A stretch of DNA of 64,000 nt from positions 11,087,501 to 11,151,500 of the forward strand of contig NZ_AP024745.1 in NCBI RefSeq assembly GCF_019704555.1, written 5' to 3'. The notes below the pieces were generated by a model. It made no database searches and had not been told where the DNA came from. It saw nothing but the letters and a program-made list of their open reading frames with translations. This stretch comes from Actinoplanes sp. L3-i22 (GTDB taxonomy: Bacteria; Actinomycetota; Actinomycetes; Mycobacteriales; Micromonosporaceae). Below, one piece after another: positions 40,872-49,477 of this stretch (positions within the stretch are counted from its first letter, which is position 1; each line of letters opens with the position of its first letter). A program made the translations under genes and the position numbers.

Positions 40872-41648
40872 ATGAGCATCCTCGAAACCACCGGCGTTCG
40901 TACCGAATCGGTCGTGCGCATCGAGAACGTCTCCAAGACGTACGGATCGGGGAGCAATGCTCTGCTCGCCCTCGACCGCGTCTCGCTGGACGTCCAGCAG
41001 GGCGAGTTCGTCTGCCTGCTGGGCGCCTCCGGCTGCGGCAAGAGCACGCTGCTCTCGCTGGTCGCCGGGCTCGACACGATCAGCAGCGGCAGCCTGGACA
41101 CCGGCGGGCGCAAGGTCGCGCTGATGTTCCAGGAGGCCGCCCTCTTCCCCTGGCTCTCGGTGGCCGGCAACGTCGAGCTGCCGCTGCGGATCCAGGGTGT
41201 CGGCAAGGCCGAGCGCCGCAAGCGCGCCCAGGAACTGCTGGAGATCGTCCGGCTGTCCGGCTTCGCCGACAAGCGGCCGCACGAGCTCTCCGGCGGCATG
41301 CGGCAGCGGGTCGCGCTGGCCCGGGCCCTGGCCCAGAACGCCGACGTGCTGCTGATGGACGAGCCGTTCGGCGCGCTCGACGCGATGACCCGGGACATCC
41401 TGCACGACGAGCTGGAGCGGATCTGGCGCGAGCAGAACCTGACCGTGCTCTTCGTGACCCACAACGTGCGCGAGGCGGTCCGCCTCGGCGACCGGGTCAT
41501 CCTGCTGAGCAGCCGGCCGGGCCGGGTGATCGAGGACTTCGCGATCAGCCACCCGCGCCCGCGGCGCATCGACTCCCCCGAGGTCTCCGGCCAGGCCGCC
41601 GAGATCACCGACCGGCTCCGCGCGGAGGTCGCCCGTCATGCCAACTGA
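40872..41648 (+). CDS. ABC transporter ATP-binding protein (SsuB/NrtD/TauB type)
   Basis: This 258-residue ATPase has Walker A (LLGASGCGKSTLL), Q-loop (MFQEAALFPWLSV), ABC signature (LSGGMRQRVALARALA), Walker B (VLLMDEPFGALDAMTRD) and the H-loop (TVLFVTHNVREAVRLGDRV). It energises the importer whose binding protein is encoded just upstream. GGGAGGGCGGG lies upstream of the ATG at 40872. Its end overlaps the permease start by eleven bases. Confidence 0.93.
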   Translation: MSILETTGVRTESVVRIENVSKTYGSGSNALLALDRVSLDVQQGEFVCLLGASGCGKSTLLSLVAGLDTISSGSLDTGGRKVALMFQEAALFPWLSVAGNVELPLRIQGVGKAERRKRAQELLEIVRLSGFADKRPHELSGGMRQRVALARALAQNADVLLMDEPFGALDAMTRDILHDELERIWREQNLTVLFVTHNVREAVRLGDRVILLSSRPGRVIEDFAISHPRPRRIDSPEVSGQAAEITDRLRAEVARHAN

Positions 41649-42591
41649 ACAACCCACCCCGATGAAGTACGCGGGTGCCCGCGCCGGCCTGGAAGGCGCC
41701 CTGGGCGGCGAGATCGCCCCGGGCCCGGAGCCGCAGAAGATCCGGACGCTGAGCTCCGACGAGGTCAGCGGACTCGACGCGCTGGAACTCCAGCCGAAGC
41801 GCGACAAGGTCAACCTCGGCCTGCGGATCTGGCGGAGCGCCTGGCCGAAGCTGCTGGCCATCCTGATCGTGCTGGCGATCTGGGAGATCGCCTACCTGAG
41901 CGAGTGGAAGCCGGCGTACGTCTTCCCCTCGCCCCTCGACGTCTTCCCGCAGCTGGGCGACCTGCTCACCACGGCGGACTTCTGGGACGGCGTCCGGCTG
42001 ACCATGACCCGCGCGGTCACCGGCTTCGCGATGGCGGTGGCGCTCGGCACGGTCATCGGCGCCGCGGTCTCCCGGTTCGCCCCGCTGCGCGCCGCGATCG
42101 GCTCGCTGATCACCGGGCTGCAGACGATGCCGTCGATCATGTGGTTCCCGCTCGCCATCCTGCTGTTCCAGCTCGGCGAGCAGGCGATCCTGTTCGTGGT
42201 GGTCATCGGCGCGACGCCGTCGGTGGCGAACGGCCTGATCAGCGGCATCGACTACGTGCCGCGGTCCTGGCTGCGGGTGGGCCAGGTGATGGGCATGAAG
42301 GGGCTGGACCGGTACCGGCACCTGATCCTGCCGGCGTCGCTGCCGTCCTTCGTGTCCGGGCTCAAGCAGGGCTGGGCGTTCTCCTGGCGCAGCCTGATGG
42401 CCGGTGAGCTGCTGGTCATCGTGCCCGGCACGGTGTCGATCGGGGTCCGGATGCAGAACGCCCGCGACCTGTCCGACACCTCGCTGGTGATCAGCTACAT
42501 CCTGGTCGTGCTGGTCATCGGCATCCTGATCGACCAGCTCTTCAACGCCGCCGACAACGCCCTGCGCAAGCGCTGGGGTTTGTTGAGTTGA
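41638..42591 (+). CDS. ABC transporter permease (SsuC/NrtB/TauC type)
   Basis: This 317-residue protein has about six membrane segments after an unusually long, hydrophilic N-terminal extension (residues 1-70, Pro/Gly/Glu-rich). The EAA-like cytoplasmic loop lies at VGQVMGMKGLDRYRHLILPASLPSFVSGLKQGWAFSWRSLMAGELL. It forms the channel of the three-gene importer. It ends nine bases before the convergent unknown gene, with no terminator hairpin seen. Confidence 0.92.
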   Translation: MPTEQPTPMKYAGARAGLEGALGGEIAPGPEPQKIRTLSSDEVSGLDALELQPKRDKVNLGLRIWRSAWPKLLAILIVLAIWEIAYLSEWKPAYVFPSPLDVFPQLGDLLTTADFWDGVRLTMTRAVTGFAMAVALGTVIGAAVSRFAPLRAAIGSLITGLQTMPSIMWFPLAILLFQLGEQAILFVVVIGATPSVANGLISGIDYVPRSWLRVGQVMGMKGLDRYRHLILPASLPSFVSGLKQGWAFSWRSLMAGELLVIVPGTVSIGVRMQNARDLSDTSLVISYILVVLVIGILIDQLFNAADNALRKRWGLLS

Positions 42592-42600
42592 TCCGAGTGG

Positions 42601-43482
42601 TCAGAGGACTCGGACGGAGTCGAGGACGTCGTTGATGACGTAGTCGAACTGCTGGTGGGTGTTCGGGATGGAGATGTAGAGGACGGCCGCGGTGGGTTTG
42701 CCGACGTCGATGACCGCGACCGCGGAGAGCTCGGCGGTGGCGGTCAGGCCGGCCTCCTTGAAGTGCAGGCGGAACTCGCTGACGTACGCCGGGCGCCCGC
42801 CGACGGTCGTGACCTCGTCGCGGATCGTCTCCAGCGTGTTCGGCTGGGGGTAGTAGTTGGCCCGGACGTCCGCCGTGACCTGCCGGCCGACGCACTCCAG
42901 GTCCAGCGAGACCGCGTCGTTGTCGGCGGCCGGGACCGCCGCGGACAGGATCGAGGCGTGGTACTCCCCACCGCTGTAGTCCTCGGTGACGAAGTGCTGG
43001 CCGACCCGGTACGGCACGTCCAGCGTGCCGGCCCGCCACACCTCGTTCCACGTCTCCCAAGGTGCGCCGTACCGCTTGTAGGAGATGCCGGCCTGAGTGT
43101 CCACGGTCCGGGCGCCGGTGACCGCCGGGGGTGACGCGGGCGCCCGGGTGGCCCCGGCGCTCGGCGACCCGGTCGGCGCCGGGCAGGCCTGGGCCAGCGG
43201 CGGGCGGAGGTCGGTCGGCGACGACGCCTTGCCCCCGAACGGGTTGCCCTCGCTCCCGAACAGCACGACGAGCAGCACGATCAGGCCACCGGCCAGGATC
43301 GCGCCGGCCACCCCGCCGAAGATCATCAGCTGGCGGCGGCGCAGCTCGGCCGGGGTCTTCCGCGGCGCGTCCGGCGGCACCGGCGCGGGCGCCGGCGGAG
43401 CGGGCACGCCGGTCACCGTGCCCGAGGACCACGCCCCGCCCGGCCGGGACCAGACGGGCTCCTGCGGGTGCGGCTCGGACAT
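42601..43482 (-). CDS. Unknown single-pass membrane protein
   Basis: This 293-residue protein has a Pro-rich cytoplasmic N-terminus (residues 1-45), one membrane segment (MIFGGVAGAILAGGLIVLLVVLFGS) and an extracytoplasmic part with a Pro/Ala/Thr linker and a folded C-terminal domain (YKRYGAPWETWNEVWRAGTLDVPYRVGQHFVTEDYSGGEYHAS). I do not recognise the family; this arrangement is common among actinobacterial proteins annotated as hypothetical. The ATG at 43482 is used; GTG at 43488 is adjacent. It is convergent with the ABC permease and divergent from the acyltransferase. Confidence 0.8.
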   Translation of the reverse strand: MSEPHPQEPVWSRPGGAWSSGTVTGVPAPPAPAPVPPDAPRKTPAELRRRQLMIFGGVAGAILAGGLIVLLVVLFGSEGNPFGGKASSPTDLRPPLAQACPAPTGSPSAGATRAPASPPAVTGARTVDTQAGISYKRYGAPWETWNEVWRAGTLDVPYRVGQHFVTEDYSGGEYHASILSAAVPAADNDAVSLDLECVGRQVTADVRANYYPQPNTLETIRDEVTTVGGRPAYVSEFRLHFKEAGLTATAELSAVAVIDVGKPTAAVLYISIPNTHQQFDYVINDVLDSVRVL

Positions 43483-43583
43483 GACCACCAGTGAACACCA
43501 CGAGGCTGGGAACCGCCGAAACGCACGTGCGGAAAGTCCACCCGGCCCAGACGTTTCCCAGAATTGTCCGCTACCGTGCCTCC

Positions 43584-44297
43584 ATGGAACTGGTGTATCC
43601 CCCGGTCGTCGCCTTGGCCAAGACGATGTTCCGCGTGCTCGACATGAAGATCGAGATTGAGGGTGGCGAGAACATCCCGACCACCGGCGGGGCGGTTCTG
43701 GCCAGCAACCACTCGAGTTACCTGGACTTCATCTTCTGCGGTCTCGGCGCGCAGCCGACCAAGCGGCTGGTTCGCTTCATGGCGAAGAAGCAGGTCTTCG
43801 ACCACAAGATCAGCGGCCCGCTGATGCGCGGCATGCGGCACATCCCGGTCGACCGCAAGGCCGGCACCGGGGCGTTCCGCGAGGCCATCACGGCGTTGAA
43901 GAACGGTGAGGTGGTCGGCGTCTTCCCGGAGGCGACGATCAGCGAGTCGTTCACCGTCAAGGGGCTCAAGACCGGCGCCGCGCGGCTGGCGCAGGAGTCC
44001 GGCGTCCCGCTGATCCCGATGGCGGTCTGGGGCCCGCACCGCCTGTGGACGAAGGGGCGGAAGAAGGAGCTCACCAAGCGCCACGTCCCGGTCCTCATCA
44101 AGATCGGCGAGGCGATCCACCTGCCCGAGGGCGCCACCCCGGAGGCGATCACCGCGACGCTGAAGCAGCGACTGTCCACGCTGCTCGACGCGGTCCAGCG
44201 GGCCTACCCGGAGAAGCCGTCCGGCGACGACGACCGCTGGTGGCTCCCGGCGCATCTCGGCGGCACCGCGCCGCTGCCGCAGGCCGCCTCGGTCTGA
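43584..44297 (+). CDS. 1-acyl-sn-glycerol-3-phosphate acyltransferase (PlsC-like)
   Basis: This 237-residue protein has the PlsC motif NHSSYLDF (H-x4-D catalytic pair) near residue 50, GMRHIPVDRKAG (motif II), and FPEATISESF in place of the classic FPEGTRS (motif III), then VPLIPMAVWG (motif IV). It acylates lysophosphatidic acid or a related lipid on the cytoplasmic face of the membrane. I chose the ATG at 43584 because it gives the usual short hydrophobic lead (MELVYPPVVALAKTMFRVLD); an upstream ATG at 43491 would add an unstructured 31 residues. A strong terminator follows. Confidence 0.88.
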   Translation: MELVYPPVVALAKTMFRVLDMKIEIEGGENIPTTGGAVLASNHSSYLDFIFCGLGAQPTKRLVRFMAKKQVFDHKISGPLMRGMRHIPVDRKAGTGAFREAITALKNGEVVGVFPEATISESFTVKGLKTGAARLAQESGVPLIPMAVWGPHRLWTKGRKKELTKRHVPVLIKIGEAIHLPEGATPEAITATLKQRLSTLLDAVQRAYPEKPSGDDDRWWLPAHLGGTAPLPQAASV

Positions 44298-44311
44298 CCG
44301 ATTCTGCACAG

Positions 44312-44350
44312 GCAAGGCCCCGGGCGCGCCCGGGGCCTTGCTCGCTTTTC
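44312..44350 (+). terminator. Terminator after PlsC-like gene
   Basis: GCAAGGCCCCGGGC (44312-44325) pairs with GCCCGGGGCCTTGC (44328-44341), and TCGCTTTTCGC follows. Confidence 0.85.
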
Positions 44351-44402
44351 GCGCACGGTCCGCCTCTTCCGATTAGGGGTACGGAGGCAGCACGCTGACC
44401 AC

Positions 44403-44984
44403 ATGGACGACATCGTGGAGAAGCTGCTGGCGGACCTGCACCGCGAGGGAACCGCGTTCGACGCCGCGCAGACCGAGCGGGCGCTGACCCGGCGGAACCT
44501 GGAGCCGGACGGCGCCGGGCTGCTCTGGTCGCTGGCCGGCATCGTGGGCGCCCGGCGGGTCGTGGAGATCGGCACCTCGAACGGGTACTCGGCGATCTGG
44601 CTGGCCGACGCGCTGCGGGGCACCGGCGGGCGTCTGGTCAGCGTCGATGTCGTCGCGGATCCGGGGGCCGCGGAGAACCTGGTCCGGGCCGGGCTGCGGG
44701 ATCTGGTCGAGCTGCGGCACTCCGACGGCGGGGCGTACCTGACCGCGCTCGCCGACGCGAGCGTGGACCTGCTGTTCCTGGACGCCGAGCGGGTCGAGTA
44801 TCCACGCTGGTGGCCGCATCCGGTGCGGGTGCTGCGGCCGGGCGGGCTGCTGGTGATCGACAACGTGCTGTCGCATCCGGGCGAGGTCGCCGAGTTCCTG
44901 GAGCTGCTGGCCGGCGAGACCAGCGTGACCGGGCGGACCGTGCCCGTCGGCAAGGGCCTGCACCTGGCCTGGCGCTCACACTGA
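44403..44984 (+). CDS. Class I SAM-dependent O-methyltransferase
   Basis: This 193-residue protein resembles the CCoAMT-like O-methyltransferases: VVEIGTSNGYSAIWLADALR (motif I), LVSVDVVADPGAAENL (motif II), DASVDLLFLDAERVEYPRWW (motif with metal-binding Asp) and LRPGGLLVIDNVLSHPGEV. The substrate is unknown; the family acts on catechols or other small molecules. The start is the ATG at 44403. It stands alone between two terminators. Confidence 0.82.
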   Translation: MDDIVEKLLADLHREGTAFDAAQTERALTRRNLEPDGAGLLWSLAGIVGARRVVEIGTSNGYSAIWLADALRGTGGRLVSVDVVADPGAAENLVRAGLRDLVELRHSDGGAYLTALADASVDLLFLDAERVEYPRWWPHPVRVLRPGGLLVIDNVLSHPGEVAEFLELLAGETSVTGRTVPVGKGLHLAWRSH

Positions 44985-45038
44985 CCGCGGCGCGGCGAGG
45001 GCGGCGCGAGGGCGAGGGCGAGGGCCGGGGACGGAAAC

Positions 45039-45066
45039 GGCGCCGCACCCGGGCGGGTGCGACGCC
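45039..45066 (-). terminator. Terminator of the cold-shock gene
   Basis: A 12-bp stem with one mismatch (45039-45050 with 45055-45066) is followed on the minus strand by CGTTTCCG. It lies about 60 bases past the csp stop. Confidence 0.55.
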
Positions 45067-45123
45067 GCATCACAGTCACACGTTGTCAGCGGCCACCGGC
45101 AGGCAGCCGTTGATCAACGCGAA

Positions 45124-45327
45124 TCAGACGGAACGGATGTTCGCGGCCTGCGGGCCCTTCTGGCCCTGCGTGACCTCGAACTCAACCCGCTGGTTCTCCT
45201 CCAGGCTGCGGTAGCCCGACATCTGGATCGCGGAGAAGTGGGCGAAGACGTCGGCGCCGCCGTCGTCCGGGGTGATGAACCCGAAGCCCTTGTCCGCGTT
45301 GAACCACTTCACAACGCCGGTAACCAT
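45124..45327 (-). CDS. csp: Cold-shock family RNA-binding protein
   Basis: This 67-residue single cold-shock domain has RNP1 (KGFGFI) and RNP2 (DVFAHF), with the usual [14 protein letters not shown] start and a basic end. It binds single-stranded RNA or DNA and acts as an RNA chaperone. GGAG lies about eight bases before the ATG at 45327. The leader includes a hairpin at 45456-45488, which could contribute to temperature-dependent expression, as in other csp leaders. Confidence 0.95.
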   Translation of the reverse strand: MVTGVVKWFNADKGFGFITPDDGGADVFAHFSAIQMSGYRSLEENQRVEFEVTQGQKGPQAANIRSV

Positions 45328-45455
45328 GATCGTCTCCTCGACGGTCGATCGCTCCCGCCCATTATGGACGTGAACGAGGTAATAAGACCCGCATTCTGCG
45401 GGACTCGTGTCGCCGTACTGATCGCCCGTACCGGAGAAACCCGGGTTACGACAAA

Positions 45456-45488
45456 GAGCGCCTGGGGCAGACTTCCCCACAGGCGCTC
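45456..45488. other. Hairpin in csp upstream region
   Basis: GAGCGCCTG (45456-45464) pairs with CAGGCGCTC (45480-45488), with an inner GGG/CCC pairing. It is about 130 bases upstream of csp and 60 bases before the divergent gene start. Whether it terminates transcription or belongs to the csp 5' UTR cannot be decided by eye. Confidence 0.5.
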
Positions 45489-45551
45489 CTGAGTACTTGG
45501 GAACCAAACTGACAACGCTGGTGAGCGTATCACGGCGACGGAGGTCAAAAA

Positions 45552-45959
45552 GTGCTCGGCATGCACATGGCGCGGCAGCTCAAGGCCGCCGGACTGAGCT
45601 GGAAACCGCGTCCCGGAGACCGCTTCGCGATCCCCGATCGGGACCTCGACGACGAGATGTTCGTGCTCAGCAACATGACGATCCAGGTCCACGATCGGCC
45701 GGAGGGGCGGATCATCGGTTTCAACGGCACGACCGAGTGGGCGCTCGACGACGTGGAGCTCGACGAGACCGTCTGGCTGCCCCGCGAGGACCAGTTGCGG
45801 GACCTGCTCGGCGGGACGTTCCACGCCCTGGACCGGCACCGCGGGGGCTACCGGGTGCGCATCGAACTGCTCGGCGAGATGCTCGCCTTCCCGGGCGTGT
45901 CCCCCGCCGAGGCGTACGCGGCGGCGCTGCTCCACCTCCTGGAGGCGGCCGGTCTCTAG
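45552..45959 (+). CDS. Unknown conserved protein beside adnB
   Basis: This 135-residue acidic protein ([46 protein letters not shown]...) lacks membrane segments and Cys. It resembles small phage-like or pilus-assembly-like proteins seen next to recombination genes, but I do not recognise a family. The GTG at 45552 has GGAGG at 45540-45544; in-frame ATGs at 45561 and 45567 are possible. It is convergent with adnB, and the two stop codons lie in a tandem duplication. Confidence 0.7.
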   Translation: MLGMHMARQLKAAGLSWKPRPGDRFAIPDRDLDDEMFVLSNMTIQVHDRPEGRIIGFNGTTEWALDDVELDETVWLPREDQLRDLLGGTFHALDRHRGGYRVRIELLGEMLAFPGVSPAEAYAAALLHLLEAAGL

Positions 45960-46004
45960 AGCTCCTGCTCCCGGAGGCGGGCCGATCTCTAGAGCTCCTC
46001 CTCC
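45941..46004. repeat. 32-bp tandem duplication at convergent gene ends
   Basis: 45941-45972 and 45973-46004 are near-identical. Each contains the palindrome TCTAGA, which provides TAG on both strands: the stop of the plus-strand gene in copy 1 and of adnB in copy 2. Confidence 0.85.
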
Positions 46005-49000
46005 GGGATCTCGGTGATCAGGGTGGCCAGCGCGGTCACGTCCATCAGGTCGGCCGGGCGGACGGTCACCTGCTCCCGGACATAGTGGAAGCCGGCCCGG
46101 ACCCGGCTGACCGGAACCCCGGCCAGGGTGGCCCAGGCGATCCGGTACGCCGAGAGCTGCACCGCGGCGGCCTCCGCCTCGGCGCCGGTCGGGCGGCGGC
46201 CGGTCTTCCAGTCGATCACGTCGAACCGGTCCTCGGGGTCGGCGAAGACCGCGTCCATCCGGCCGCGCAACACCACCCCGCCGACCGTCGTGGCGAACGG
46301 GACCTCGACGTCGACCGGGCTGCGGTCCGCCCACTCGCCGGTCAGGAACGCCTCCTGCAGCGCGGCCAGTTCCTCGTCGGCGGCCGCGTCGGCGTCCGCC
46401 GCCCCGGGCAGCTCGTCGATGTCGATCAGCCGGGCCGCGCCGAACCGCTGCTCCAGCCAGACGTGGAACGCCGTGCCCCGGCGCGCGTGCGGAGCCGGAC
46501 GCTGTGGCAACGGGCGGCGCAGCGAGCGGGCCAGCGCCTGCGGGTCCCGGCGGAGCACGACGAGCTGGGAGACCGAGAGGTGCGGGGGCAGGGCGACCTC
46601 GATCGGGCCGAACCGGCGGGTGCGTTCGTCCCGCTCGGCGAGCAGCAGGCGCGCCTCCTTACGCCAGCGGGCGATCTCCGGGTCCGAGGCGGTGGCGACC
46701 CGGTCCGCCGCCGACGCCGCGGCCAGCACCGACGCCCGATCGAGCGCGGGACCGGCGGGCCGGTTGGACGCGGGCGCGGGACCGGCGGGCCGGGTGGACG
46801 CGGGCGTGGGCTCCGCCCGTACGGGAAAATCCTGGTTTTGATCTTGATGGGCGGCCGCCAGGCCCGCCAGGTCGGCGGCCAGGCCGGCGCGCGCCGCGAT
46901 CTCCGGATCGGCCGCCGCGAGGTCGGCGAACGCCTCCGCGGCGGACGCGTCCGGCGCGGCGATCATGCGGCGGATCAGGTCGGCGGCCGCGGCCATCGCG
47001 GGCCGGCGCAGGCCCAGCGGATCGGCCGGCCACTCGGCGATCGACACCACCTCGTCGCTCGGATTGGTGTCGCCCGGCGCCGGCTCCGGCGTCCAGGCGG
47101 CCACCACGCCGGCGCCCGCCGCGCAGGTCGCGCGGACCTCGTCGAGGAAGACCGACGGACCGCGCGGGCGCTTGACGCCGTCGCCCCACCAGTAGCCGGA
47201 ACAGAGCAGCAGGCGGCGGGGGCGGGTCATCGCCACGTACGCCAGGCGGCGCTCCTCCCGCTCGTCGTGCTCGCGCCAGGTACGGCCGAACGCGCCGAGC
47301 GCCGCGTTCACGTCCTTCTGCTCGACGGCCTCGTCCAGCTCCAGCCCGGGCAGCCCGGACGCGTCGCCACGCAGCGGGAACGGCAGCACGCCGATGCCGC
47401 CGAGATAGTGGTCGGAGGCGCGGACCAGCCCCGGCCAGACGCCCCGGCACAGGCCGGCGACCGACACGACATCCCACTCCAGACCCTTCGCGGCGTGCGC
47501 GGTGAGGATCTGCACCGCCCCCTCGACCACGTCGACCTGACCCGGCTCGAGCCCGCGCTCCTCCTCCTCGGCGGCGGCCAGGAAGGCCAGGAAGCCGGCC
47601 AGCGTGCCGGTCTCGTTCTCGCTGGAATACCTGGTCGCGGCCTCGCCGAGGGCGTCCAGGTGGGCCCGGGCCAGACCGGCGTCACCGGCCGCCCAGCCGC
47701 GGACCGCGACCTCGACGTCCAGCCCGGCGGTCCGCTCGATGTCCGCGAGCAGATCGGGAAGCGGCTGGTCCAGGCGCAGCCGGAGGGCGCCGAGTTCCCG
47801 GCTGAACGCCGCGAGCCGGGTGAAACCCTCCGCCGAGTACTGCTGCCGGGCGCCCAGGTCGGCCATCGCCTCGATCAGGGTCGCGTCGTCGAGCCGGTCG
47901 GCCAACAGGTCCTCGTCCTGCTCCTCGGTCCGCTCGACCCGGGCCGCGGCGATCACCCGCGACCGCCGGTGCAGGGCCACCAGATCCCGCGGGCCGATCC
48001 GCCAGCGGGCCCCGGTCAGCAACCGCAGCAGCGACGCGCCGTCGGTCGGATCGGCGAGCACCCGCAGCGTGCACACCACGTCCCGGACCTCGGGCGTGTC
48101 GAGCAGGCCGCCCAGGCCGACCACCTCGACCGGCAGGCCACGGGCGCGCAGCTCCTCCTCGATCACCGGGATCTGGCTGCGGACCCGGACCAGCACCGCG
48201 CTGGTCGGCCGGCGGTCGAGCGGGATCTCCCCCGGCAACGCCCTCGGCATCCCGGCGGTGATCCGCCAGGCGGTCAGCATCGAGTCCGCGATCCAGGACG
48301 CCTCTTCCGCGTACGTCGTCAGCAACGCGCACGTCACGGTCCGCCCGCCGACCGCCTCGGCCACCGTCTCGGCCGGCCGGAGCACGCCCACCCGGGCCCG
48401 CAGCGGCGCCGAGATCACGTTCGCCACCTGCAGGATCTCCGGGCGGTTGCGCCAGCTCCGGGTCAGGCTGTGCACCCAGGCCGGGCGGCCCTCCGCGTCC
48501 GGGAACTCGGTGGGGAACCGCTCCAGGGTGCCGGCCGACGCGCCCCGCCAGCCGTAGATCGACTGGCACGGGTCGCCGACCGCGGTCACCGGGTGTCCGC
48601 CGCCGAACAGGTTGTTCAGCATCGTCACCTGGGCGTGGCTGGTGTCCTGGTACTCGTCGAGCAGGACCACCCGGTACCGCCCGCGCTCGACCTCCCCGAC
48701 CGCCGGATGATCCCGGGCGACCAGCGCGGCCCGGGCCATCTGATCCCCGAAGTCCATCGCCTCCAGGTCGAGTTTGCGCTGCTCGTAGAGGCGGACCAGG
48801 GGCAGCAGGGTGAGCCGGTGCTGCTGGCGGCGCAGCATCTCGGACACGTCCTTGTACATCCGGCCCGGGAACGACTGCACCTCGGCGAAGAAGCGGCCGG
48901 TCCACGCGGCCAGATCATCCGGCGACTTCAGGTGCTCGGCGAGCTCGGCGGAGAGCGCCAGCACGTCGTCGGTGACCGTGCCCGGCGCGCGGTTCAGCCC

Positions 49001-49477
49001 GGTCATCTCCCCGGTATACGCCCGGACCAGCGAGTCGACGATCTGCCAGCGGGCCGCCTCGGTGAGCAGCCGGGCGGACGGCTCGAAACCGCCGCGCAGG
49101 CCGTGCTCGGTGACCACCCGGGCGGCGTACGAGTGATACGTCGAGATGGTCGCCTCGCCGGCCAGCGCGTCGTCCCGCCCGCCCAGCCGCCGGGCCAGCT
49201 GGCCGAGCCGGGTCCGCACCCGGTGCGACAACTCGCCGGCCGCCTTGCGGGTGAACGTCAGGCCGAGGATCTCGCCCGGATGCGCGTAACCGTTCGCGAC
49301 CAGCCAGACCACCCGGGACGCCATCGTCTCGGTCTTGCCGGAACCCGCGCCGGCGACCACCAGCAGCGGCTTCACCGGGTGCGCGACGATCGCCGCCTGC
49401 TCGTCCGTCGGCGGCGGCAACCGCAGCAGCCGGGCCAGCTCCAGCGGGGTGTACCGGGGACCGGCGTCAGCCCTCAT
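45989..49477 (-). CDS. adnB: AdnB-like helicase-nuclease subunit
   Basis: This 1162-residue SF1 helicase has Walker A (VVAGAGSGKTETMA), motif II (RVVLLDEYQDTSHAQ), motif III (AVGDPCQSIYGWRGAS), motif V (LTAHAAKGLEWDVVSVAG) and motif VI (ERRLAYVAMTRPRRLLL), and a C-terminal RecB-type nuclease domain with RFDVIDWKTGRRPTG. It is the lead motor of the AdnAB complex that resects double-strand breaks in mycobacteria and relatives. Residues around 930-990 are an Ala/Pro linker (TPASTRPAGPAPASNRPAGPA) that looks repeated. Its ATG at 49477 overlaps the stop of adnA (ATGA). It corresponds to Rv3201c. Confidence 0.92.
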   Translation of the reverse strand: MRADAGPRYTPLELARLLRLPPPTDEQAAIVAHPVKPLLVVAGAGSGKTETMASRVVWLVANGYAHPGEILGLTFTRKAAGELSHRVRTRLGQLARRLGGRDDALAGEATISTYHSYAARVVTEHGLRGGFEPSARLLTEAARWQIVDSLVRAYTGEMTGLNRAPGTVTDDVLALSAELAEHLKSPDDLAAWTGRFFAEVQSFPGRMYKDVSEMLRRQQHRLTLLPLVRLYEQRKLDLEAMDFGDQMARAALVARDHPAVGEVERGRYRVVLLDEYQDTSHAQVTMLNNLFGGGHPVTAVGDPCQSIYGWRGASAGTLERFPTEFPDAEGRPAWVHSLTRSWRNRPEILQVANVISAPLRARVGVLRPAETVAEAVGGRTVTCALLTTYAEEASWIADSMLTAWRITAGMPRALPGEIPLDRRPTSAVLVRVRSQIPVIEEELRARGLPVEVVGLGGLLDTPEVRDVVCTLRVLADPTDGASLLRLLTGARWRIGPRDLVALHRRSRVIAAARVERTEEQDEDLLADRLDDATLIEAMADLGARQQYSAEGFTRLAAFSRELGALRLRLDQPLPDLLADIERTAGLDVEVAVRGWAAGDAGLARAHLDALGEAATRYSSENETGTLAGFLAFLAAAEEEERGLEPGQVDVVEGAVQILTAHAAKGLEWDVVSVAGLCRGVWPGLVRASDHYLGGIGVLPFPLRGDASGLPGLELDEAVEQKDVNAALGAFGRTWREHDEREERRLAYVAMTRPRRLLLCSGYWWGDGVKRPRGPSVFLDEVRATCAAGAGVVAAWTPEPAPGDTNPSDEVVSIAEWPADPLGLRRPAMAAAADLIRRMIAAPDASAAEAFADLAAADPEIAARAGLAADLAGLAAAHQDQNQDFPVRAEPTPASTRPAGPAPASNRPAGPALDRASVLAAASAADRVATASDPEIARWRKEARLLLAERDERTRRFGPIEVALPPHLSVSQLVVLRRDPQALARSLRRPLPQRPAPHARRGTAFHVWLEQRFGAARLIDIDELPGAADADAAADEELAALQEAFLTGEWADRSPVDVEVPFATTVGGVVLRGRMDAVFADPEDRFDVIDWKTGRRPTGAEAEAAAVQLSAYRIAWATLAGVPVSRVRAGFHYVREQVTVRPADLMDVTALATLITEIPEEEL

